A stretch of DNA of 64,000 nucleotides, from NCBI RefSeq assembly GCF_013030265.1, contig NZ_WPZQ01000006.1, positions 124,001-188,000 on the forward strand, in the 5' to 3' direction. Source of the DNA: Ruegeria arenilitoris. GTDB lineage: Bacteria; Pseudomonadota; Alphaproteobacteria; Rhodobacterales; Rhodobacteraceae. Positions 58,682 through 64,000 of the stretch are shown here, one piece after another. The notes beneath the pieces were generated by a model. That model was not told the DNA's origin. It ran no database searches and was given only the letters and a program-made list of their open reading frames with translations. A program made the position numbers and the translations under genes. Position 1 is the stretch's first letter; each line of letters starts with the position of its first letter.

Positions 58682-59845
58682 ATGCGAACATTTTTTAAGT
58701 GGCTGCTGCGTATTGTATTGGTCTTTGTACTGGCGGCAGTTGTTGTAGGGATCTGGAAACGTGAAGAGATTCAGCGGCTGATGGCCGTGAACTCTTTGTT
58801 CTCCGAGGACAAGATCGTTCACAACTTTTCGCACATGAACGAGGCTTTTCTGACAATCGACCTGCCCCGCGGGGATGGAGCGACCTCGGAACTCTCTTAC
58901 GGAAGCGGATTCGACCTGCCCGAGGGGACGGATCAATGGATCGAAGATCGCGCGGTTACCTCGTTGCTGGTGATGCAGGACGGTCAGATCCGGTTCGAAG
59001 AGTATTACCTTGGGACCGGGGCTGATGACCGAAGGATTTCGTGGTCGGTCGCCAAAAGCTATCTGTCGGCATTGTTTGGCATTCTGATGGAAGAAGGCGC
59101 CATTGCTTCGCTGGATGACCCGGTAACCAAGTATGCGCCCAAGTTGGAAGGCAGTGCCTATCAGGACGCAACGATCCGAAATGTCCTGAACATGGCCAGC
59201 GGTGTGACCTTCGATGAAGACTATCTGGACTACAACTCAGACATCAACCGGATGGGCCGTGTCGTCGCCCTTGGTGGAGAGCTGGATGATTTCGCAGCTT
59301 CGCTGGAGGAGAGTTTCACGACACCCGGAGAGACCTGGCAATACGTCTCAATCGACACCCATGTGATCGGCATGGTGATCCGCGGGGCCACAGGCCGCAG
59401 CGTATCCGAGTTGATGACAGAGAAAATCGTGCAACCTTTGGGGCTGGAACGCGATGGATATTACATCACTGACGGGGCCGGCGTTGCCTTTGTCCTGGGG
59501 GGGCTGAACTTCACCACCCGTGATTTCGCGCGTTTCGGCCAGATGATCCTGCAAAATGGGGTGCATGATGGCCAGCAACTGGTGCCTGCTGATTGGATCG
59601 CGGAATCCACCCAGCCCAGTGCACCGACTGCTCAGGGAAAAATCGGATATGGTTACCAATGGTGGATCCCGCTTGGCGCGCATGAAGGTGAGTTTCTGGC
59701 GCGTGGTGTCTATGGCCAATATATCTACTTCGATCAGCCGCGCGGCGTCCTGATAGTGTCGACTGGTGCGGATCGAAAGTTCCGTGAACAAGGCGTCAAC
59801 GAGCAAAATATCGAAATGTTCCGCAAGATCGCTCAAAGCCTGTAA
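58682..59845 (+). CDS. membrane-anchored serine hydrolase (class C beta-lactamase-like)
   Basis: Penicillin-binding-protein-like serine hydrolase of 387 residues. An N-terminal signal anchor (LLRIVLVFVLAAVVVGIW) is uncleaved. Catalytic motifs are SxxK in WSVAKSYLSALFG (Ser about residue 122), the YxN-equivalent YVSIDTH and a terminal HxG-equivalent that is not canonical (LARGVYGQYIYFDQ). These features point to an esterase or D-aminopeptidase-like role rather than drug resistance. It is followed nine bases later by the DUF2237 gene, so the two are probably one operon. Confidence 0.82.
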   Translation: MRTFFKWLLRIVLVFVLAAVVVGIWKREEIQRLMAVNSLFSEDKIVHNFSHMNEAFLTIDLPRGDGATSELSYGSGFDLPEGTDQWIEDRAVTSLLVMQDGQIRFEEYYLGTGADDRRISWSVAKSYLSALFGILMEEGAIASLDDPVTKYAPKLEGSAYQDATIRNVLNMASGVTFDEDYLDYNSDINRMGRVVALGGELDDFAASLEESFTTPGETWQYVSIDTHVIGMVIRGATGRSVSELMTEKIVQPLGLERDGYYITDGAGVAFVLGGLNFTTRDFARFGQMILQNGVHDGQQLVPADWIAESTQPSAPTAQGKIGYGYQWWIPLGAHEGEFLARGVYGQYIYFDQPRGVLIVSTGADRKFREQGVNEQNIEMFRKIAQSL

Positions 59846-59854
59846 GGTGCTCGC

Positions 59855-60232
59855 ATGCAAAAGCAAGACAGCATCAATGTGCTGGGGGGCGTACTTGCCC
59901 CCTGTTCACGCGATCCCCTGACAGGGTTCTTTCGTGATGGCGCCTGTAATACCTGCCCCGAGGATCAGGGCAGCCACACGGTCTGCGCGGTCATGACAGC
60001 CGAGTTTCTGGCCTATTCCAAGTATGTCGGTAATGATCTGAGTACCCCTCGGCCCGAGTTCGACTTTTCTGGCCTCAAACCCGGTGACAGCTGGTGCCTG
60101 TGCGCCGGTCGATTCCTCCAGGCCCATGACGAAGGATGCGCCCCAAAAGTCCATCTGGAGGCGACCCACCAGAGGGCTCTGGAGATCGTACCCCTGAATA
60201 TTCTGCGGCAACATGCCGTGCAGACGGGTTGA
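59855..60232 (+). CDS. DUF2237 family protein
   Basis: Protein of 125 residues with the full DUF2237 pattern: NVLGGVLAPCSRDPLTGFFR DGACNTCPEDQGSHTVCAVM, then FLAYSKYVGNDLSTPRPEFD, then LKPGDSWCLCAGRFLQAHDEGCAP and VHLEATHQRALEIV. The many conserved Cys suggest a metal site, but no function is established. It starts nine bases after the serine hydrolase gene. Confidence 0.85.
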   Translation: MQKQDSINVLGGVLAPCSRDPLTGFFRDGACNTCPEDQGSHTVCAVMTAEFLAYSKYVGNDLSTPRPEFDFSGLKPGDSWCLCAGRFLQAHDEGCAPKVHLEATHQRALEIVPLNILRQHAVQTG

Positions 60233-60317
60233 TCACGACGTATTACTCCACCCCTATCAAAAGGCGAGCCAGACCACCGTTAAGCCAGCGCTGCACCACA
60301 AACGAATGAGGTAAGCC

Positions 60318-60638
60318 ATGAGCTTTATCGCCATGAACCGGTTCAAAGTCCGGCTGGGTAGTGAAACAGATTTCGAAACAGTCTGGAAATCACGTCAGAG
60401 CCGGCTGAACGAACTGCCCGGCTTCCGGGAATTTCGACTGCTGAAAGGGCCGGAAGGGGATGGATATCGCCTGTATTCAAGCCATGTGATCTGGGATCGG
60501 CGCGAGGATTTCGAAGCCTGGACCAAGTCTGAGCAATTTCGCGATGCCCACAGGAATGCAGGGAAAAGCAACACCCAGTCTGCGTTGATGGGGCCGCCGC
60601 AGTTCGAAGGGTTTGAAACCGTCCTGCAAGAGGGTTAG
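60318..60638 (+). CDS. antibiotic-biosynthesis-monooxygenase-fold protein, heme-degrading HmoA/IsdG-like
   Basis: Small alpha/beta-barrel protein of 106 residues: FIAMNRFKVRLGSETDFETV, NELPGFREFRLLKGPEGDGY, LYSSHVIWDRREDFEAWTKS EQFRDAH. This is the ABM fold; the Asn in MNRF and the His in RDAH match the heme-site residues of HmoA/HmoB-type proteins. It may free iron from heme or detoxify it. The gene is 85 bases after DUF2237, with its own AGG-like site. Confidence 0.78.
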   Translation: MSFIAMNRFKVRLGSETDFETVWKSRQSRLNELPGFREFRLLKGPEGDGYRLYSSHVIWDRREDFEAWTKSEQFRDAHRNAGKSNTQSALMGPPQFEGFETVLQEG

Positions 60639-60759
60639 CAACCAACCGCATGAGTTATAGCGGGCAGCATCACTTCATCGCTGCCCCTATTGCCAATGAA
60701 CTGGCAAGCAGCCATGCGATCTGCAGCCTTCCGAAACGCGCCACAGACACCGTCTGGGG

Positions 60760-61392
60760 TCAGACCGCTTGAGCCCTATACCCACGCGATGTACGTGATG
60801 GAGGACCGGTTGGAAAACAGTGTTCAGCCGTCAGCTGCCATCCCGCCTTCTCCAACATTTCCGCCACCGCTTCTGGACGGTAAGACCGATGCCGCCACTG
60901 AAACCAGATGATGGCATTGCACCAATGAGGTTTGCTGACCACCAGCCACAGTGTGGCGCCCGGCTCTGCCAGATTTCGCATCCGTCGCAGTGCAGCCACG
61001 GGGTCAGTGCAATGCTCCAGAACATGTGCCGCCATAACACAGTCAAAAGGCCTGCTTGCCTGAAAATCCTCTAGTCTGGAATGCGATGTGTCGGCGTCAA
61101 TACCACGGGCGGACAATGCATGTTTGGCTTGCTGCAGCATCTTCACCGACGGCTCCAGCAGTGTGATGCGTCCCTTGGACTGCACGACTGCGCGCGCTTC
61201 GGCAAACGCTCCGGTTCCGCATCCGACATCCAGCGCATTACAACCCATTTCCATGGATGGATCCGCTGAAAGAAACCCCAGATAGGCATCAAAGTAGCCA
61301 AGCAAACGCATCTTGTCCGCCCAGCCAGGGGCGGCAGCGTCGTATTTCTGATCGAGCTGCTTTTTACTGATTGGTGAGGTCAGGTTGCGCAT
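60760..61392 (-). CDS. class I SAM-dependent methyltransferase
   Basis: Methyltransferase of 210 residues. The SAM-binding motif NALDVGCGTGAFAEARAVV lies at about residues 48-66, followed by ITLLEPSVKMLQQA and VMAAHVLEHCTDPVAALRRM RNL. The N-terminus (PISKKQLDQKYDAAAPGWAD KMRLLGY) and RSYRPEAVAEMLEKAGW resemble ubiquinone-type or small-molecule methyltransferases. I use the ATG at 61392; the frame to 61479 would start at a TTG inside trpB. The gene follows trpB by 49 bases, with a perfect hairpin whose loop holds the start codon. Confidence 0.76.
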   Translation of the reverse strand: MRNLTSPISKKQLDQKYDAAAPGWADKMRLLGYFDAYLGFLSADPSMEMGCNALDVGCGTGAFAEARAVVQSKGRITLLEPSVKMLQQAKHALSARGIDADTSHSRLEDFQASRPFDCVMAAHVLEHCTDPVAALRRMRNLAEPGATLWLVVSKPHWCNAIIWFQWRHRSYRPEAVAEMLEKAGWQLTAEHCFPTGPPSRTSRGYRAQAV

Positions 61393-61406
61393 AAGCGCAA
61401 CCTGAC
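61379..61406 (-). promoter_or_regulatory. perfect 12-bp hairpin with the methyltransferase start codon in its loop
   Basis: GTCAGGTTGCGC (61379-61390) and GCGCAACCTGAC (61395-61406) are exact complements around the four-base loop ATAA (TTAT on the transcript). The ATG at 61392-61390 spans loop and stem. No T-run follows. It lies 36 bases after the trpB stop, and could attenuate transcription or block translation of the methyltransferase. Confidence 0.55.
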
Positions 61407-61441
61407 ACAATTCAGTTAGGGCGAACAGTCTTCGCGCAAAC

Positions 61442-62689
61442 TCAGTCCGCGTCGCGACCTTCGGTATCGGACATGTCAAAGCCCAGATGCTTGGCTACGG
61501 TGAAGATGTCTTTGTCACCCCGGCCACACATGTTCATGCAGATGATGTGATCTTTAGGCAGATCAGGTGCAATCTTCATCACATGAGCCAAAGCGTGGCT
61601 GGGTTCGAGCGCCGGAATAATACCTTCGGTCGCGCAGCACAGCTGGAACGCCTCAAGCGCCTCTTTGTCGGTGATCGAGACATACTGCGCACGACCCACT
61701 TCATGCAGCCACGAATGCTCCGGGCCGATACCCGGATAGTCCAGGCCAGCTGAAATCGAATAGCCCTCGAGAATCTGACCATCATCATCCTGCAGCAAAT
61801 AGGTGCGATTGCCATGCAGAACGCCGGGGCGGCCACCTGTCAGCGACGCACAATGCTCCATCTTTTCGTTCACACCGCGACCACCTGCCTCGACGCCGAT
61901 GATGTTGACCTCTTTATCGTCGAGGAACGGGAAGAACAGGCCCATCGCGTTCGAACCACCGCCGATCGCGGCAATGATGGTGTCGGGTAGACGGCCTTCG
62001 GCCTTCTGCATCTGTTGCTTGGCCTCCTTACCGATGATCGACTGAAAATCGCGAACCATCGCGGGATAGGGATGCGGGCCAGCCACGGTGCCGATGCAAT
62101 AAAACGTGTCACGAACATTGGTTACCCAGTCGCGCAACGCGTCATTCATCGCATCTTTCAGCGTACCTCGACCAGATGTCACCGGCACGACCTCGGCCCC
62201 TAGCAGACGCATACGGAACACGTTCGGGGCCTGACGTTGAACGTCATGTGCACCCATATAGACCACGCATTTCAGACCAAACTTGGCACAGACGGTGGCT
62301 GTTGCCACGCCGTGCTGGCCCGCACCGGTCTCAGCGATAATCCGGGTCTTCCCCATACGGCGCGCCAGAATGATCTGGCCCAGTACGTTGTTGATCTTGT
62401 GAGCACCAGTGTGGTTCAGCTCATCCCGCTTCATATAGACTTTGGCGCCGCCCAGATGCTCGGTCAGGCGTTCAGCGTAATACAGCGGCGACGGGCGACC
62501 GACGTAATTCGCCCAGAGATCATCCATTTCTGCCCAGAATGTCGGATCATCCTTAGCTTTCTCGTATTCTTCTTCCAGCGACAGGATTAGTGGCATCAGC
62601 GTTTCGCTGACGAACCGTCCGCCGAAGATGCCAAAACGGCCCTGCTCATCAGGACCGGACATGAAGGAGTTGAAAAGATCATTGGCCAT
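61442..62689 (-). CDS. trpB: tryptophan synthase beta chain
   Basis: PLP-dependent synthase joining indole and serine; 415 residues. PLP lysine Lys98 in [17 protein letters not shown]; phosphate-binding [41 protein letters not shown]; and [20 protein letters not shown]. The start (MANDLFNSF) has GGAG at the right distance, and the ATG at 62689 is preferred to the one four codons upstream. The order trpF, small gene, trpB, methyltransferase runs on one strand with short gaps; trpA lies far away. Confidence 0.96.
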   Translation of the reverse strand: MANDLFNSFMSGPDEQGRFGIFGGRFVSETLMPLILSLEEEYEKAKDDPTFWAEMDDLWANYVGRPSPLYYAERLTEHLGGAKVYMKRDELNHTGAHKINNVLGQIILARRMGKTRIIAETGAGQHGVATATVCAKFGLKCVVYMGAHDVQRQAPNVFRMRLLGAEVVPVTSGRGTLKDAMNDALRDWVTNVRDTFYCIGTVAGPHPYPAMVRDFQSIIGKEAKQQMQKAEGRLPDTIIAAIGGGSNAMGLFFPFLDDKEVNIIGVEAGGRGVNEKMEHCASLTGGRPGVLHGNRTYLLQDDDGQILEGYSISAGLDYPGIGPEHSWLHEVGRAQYVSITDKEALEAFQLCCATEGIIPALEPSHALAHVMKIAPDLPKDHIICMNMCGRGDKDIFTVAKHLGFDMSDTEGRDAD

Positions 62690-62756
62690 GGGTGTCTCCA
62701 TCGTCGTGCCCGTTGTTCATAGGAGGTGGCGGCAGGATTTGCCATGGCAAAACGCA

Positions 62757-63092
62757 TCATTTCGCGGCTAGACCCCGTTCACTCCAGATACGCAAGGCCT
62801 GCTCCTGGGACGGCACGGCGATACAGGAGAAATGACAAAACCTGTAAGTGCTGGCCAGACGCGTTGTCACCTGCAGCACACGGCGATGTGGACCAGACTG
62901 TGAAAAGGTCAGCATGGCCTCGATATCCTGCCAGACACTGTAAGAAAAATAGAGCCCGTTATGGGGGAAGACCGAGGCATGAAGGCAAAGCGCATCGCCC
63001 CTTGCCTGTTGCAACGCACGCCCCGCGCGCCAAAAGAACTCGGGCGCGTTGTACCAGTGTTTTAAGGAAACTCCACCAATCGCAGCCAGCAT
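62757..63092 (-). CDS. small protein of unknown function between trpF and trpB
   Basis: Protein of 111 residues. The sequence SLKHWYNAPEFFWRAGRALQ, then FPHNGLYFSYSVWQDIEAML and AVPSQEQALRIW, gives the impression of a dimeric alpha/beta-barrel (ABM/DUF3291-like) protein, but I cannot name a family with certainty. The start ATG at 63092 has a strong GGGGAGGA site seven bases upstream; the longer frame to 63221 overlaps trpF and is not used. The 46-base gap to trpF suggests co-transcription with trpF and trpB. Confidence 0.6.
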   Translation of the reverse strand: MLAAIGGVSLKHWYNAPEFFWRAGRALQQARGDALCLHASVFPHNGLYFSYSVWQDIEAMLTFSQSGPHRRVLQVTTRLASTYRFCHFSCIAVPSQEQALRIWSERGLAAK

Positions 63093-63138
63093 CACTAATC
63101 CTCCCCGACCAGTGATACGCAGCATGGTATTGGTCAGA

Positions 63139-63783
63139 TCACTTTGCCGCGTCGATGAAGTCTCTGATACGGATCGGATCCTTGATCCCCGGTGCGCTTT
63201 CAACACCTGAAGAAACATCAACCTGTCGTGCCCCGGTCATGCGGATCGCTTCGGCCACGTTATCGGACGTCAGACCACCTGCAAGCATCCAGGGTCGGCT
63301 CCAGTACTTTCGTCCGGCCAGCAAACGCCAGTCAAAAGCCAGCCCATTGCCACCCGGCAACTCTGAATGCCTCGGTGGTTTGGCGTCGATCAACAGTTGA
63401 TCCGCGACCTCGGAATAAAGGTCTATGGCAGCCAGATCCTCTGCCTCGGCTACACCTACAGCTTTCATCACCGGCAGACCAAATCGGTCCCGGACTTCGG
63501 AAACGCGATCAGGGCTTTCCTTGCCATGCAGTTGCAGCATGTCCAGCGGAACGGTCGCCAAAATCTGGTCCAAGTCCTCATCTGTCGCGTTTACGGTGAG
63601 CGCGACTTTTGCAACACCGGCCGGAACCAGATGTGCAAGCTCTGCCGCTTTGGAGATCTCCAGATGTCGGGGAGACTTGGGAAAGAACACAAACCCAACA
63701 TAACGTGCACCAGCATCAGCTGCAGCGCGCACGTGTTCCGGTGCGGTCAATCCGCAGATCTTTACGCTCACATTGTCCGACAT
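63139..63783 (-). CDS. trpF: phosphoribosylanthranilate isomerase
   Basis: TIM-barrel enzyme of 214 residues in tryptophan synthesis. Motifs: [20 protein letters not shown] with catalytic Cys, [49 protein letters not shown] with catalytic Asp, and [15 protein letters not shown] plus [17 protein letters not shown]. It starts nine bases after the lapA-like gene and is followed by a small gene and then trpB. Confidence 0.95.
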   Translation of the reverse strand: MSDNVSVKICGLTAPEHVRAAADAGARYVGFVFFPKSPRHLEISKAAELAHLVPAGVAKVALTVNATDEDLDQILATVPLDMLQLHGKESPDRVSEVRDRFGLPVMKAVGVAEAEDLAAIDLYSEVADQLLIDAKPPRHSELPGGNGLAFDWRLLAGRKYWSRPWMLAGGLTSDNVAEAIRMTGARQVDVSSGVESAPGIKDPIRIRDFIDAAK

Positions 63784-63792
63784 CAGAGGGCC

Positions 63793-64000
63793 TCAGCTTG
63801 CCTCGTCCAACAGGGCGAGAACATCATCCTGTCCCTGATTCTGCTTTTTCTTAAGCTTCTTGACCTCACGCTCAAGCTTGCGCACTTCGCTGGTTTTGGC
63901 GGTGGCGTCGCGACGATGCTTATGTTCGCGCAGCCATTCCCAAAGAAATCCGATCACCAATCCGGCAACCACGCCCCCCAGGACCACTAAAAACAGCGGC
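63793..64000 (-). CDS. LapA-domain (DUF1049) membrane protein, C-terminal part
   Basis: The reading frame enters from the right edge; about 69 codons are visible. A membrane helix (LFLVVLGGVVAGLVIGFLWE) is followed by W-L-R-E-H-K-H-R, a hallmark of roseobacter LapA-domain proteins, and by a basic coiled-coil tail (EVRKLEREVKKLKKKQNQ). The stop is nine bases before trpF. In Rhodobacterales this gene usually lies between ihfB and trpF; ihfB would then be outside the window. LapA proteins help regulate lipopolysaccharide assembly, though this short form's role is inferred. Confidence 0.75.
   Translation of the reverse strand, partial: PLFLVVLGGVVAGLVIGFLWEWLREHKHRRDATAKTSEVRKLEREVKKLKKKQNQGQDDVLALLDEAS

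Noticed and set aside
1-64000. CRISPR arrays, tRNA or rRNA genes, integrases, complete insertion sequences, plasmid origins
   Set aside because: Read through all spacers on both strands; found no spaced identical short repeats, no cloverleaf-like segments, and no transposase or integrase motifs.

Overview
The window looks like a chromosomal stretch of a marine alphaproteobacterium of the Roseobacter group (Rhodobacteraceae, Ruegeria-like). The basis is gene content and order: an lapA-trpF-x-trpB block with trpA elsewhere on the other strand, an rplY-pth neighbourhood, a fused NuoE/NuoF-type formate dehydrogenase subunit, the membrane urate hydroxylase PuuD, tripartite tricarboxylate and BCCT transporters, and many LysR/GntR regulators. 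The species is an inference from family resemblance; no rRNA or tRNA gene is present to confirm it. I see no CRISPR array, phage or complete insertion sequence.

Layout. 1-6 kb (minus strand): a two-partner secretion operon, Sel1 protein - lipoprotein - IalB-like protein - TpsB pore - TpsA exoprotein. TpsA runs off the left edge and carries 143-residue repeats in exact register. 6-7.6 kb: small genes (SH3-like, RraB-like) among long gene-poor spacers. 8-13 kb: a tctCBA uptake system with a lyase that seems to lack its C-terminus, divergent from a LysR gene. 13-15.4 kb: two membrane proteins and a MerR regulator. 15.8-25 kb: the most interesting block, described below. 25.5-34 kb: purine catabolism from urate to glyoxylate (puuD, uraH, fused puuE-uraD, allE, allA, an NCS2 permease, a LysR gene) with a GAPDH paralogue inside. 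34-40 kb: tamA-tamB, outer-membrane assembly. 40-43.4 kb: gamma-glutamyltransferase, hotdog thioesterase, cyclase. 43.5-49 kb: NAD-dependent formate dehydrogenase with a LysR gene. 49-64 kb: housekeeping genes (ychF, trpA, lldD, rplY, pth, trpB, trpF) mixed with accessory ones (PagL-like deacylase, DUF3604, serine hydrolase, DUF2237, methyltransferase).

The 15.8-25 kb block reads as one catabolic unit. It has a GntR repressor with a perfect palindrome in the divergent promoter, then an AA_synth-family protein, an alpha/beta hydrolase, a flavin reductase with a degenerate Nudix-like tail, a luciferase-type monooxygenase, an aldehyde dehydrogenase, a BCCT betaine carrier and a succinate-semialdehyde dehydrogenase. 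This parts list matches the known trigonelline (N-methylnicotinate) ring-cleavage pathway of Acinetobacter (TgnA-E), with extra parts. I infer that it degrades a pyridinium betaine such as trigonelline or homarine to succinate. Methylamine and formate would be by-products, and the formate dehydrogenase of this window could oxidise the formate.

Several short structures may regulate genes: hairpins in tctC-tctB, BCCT-gabD and DUF3604-pth spacers, a hairpin covering the ribosome binding site of the serine hydrolase, and a perfect 12-bp hairpin with the methyltransferase start codon in its loop. All functions rest on reading motifs and neighbourhoods by eye; no database search was run.
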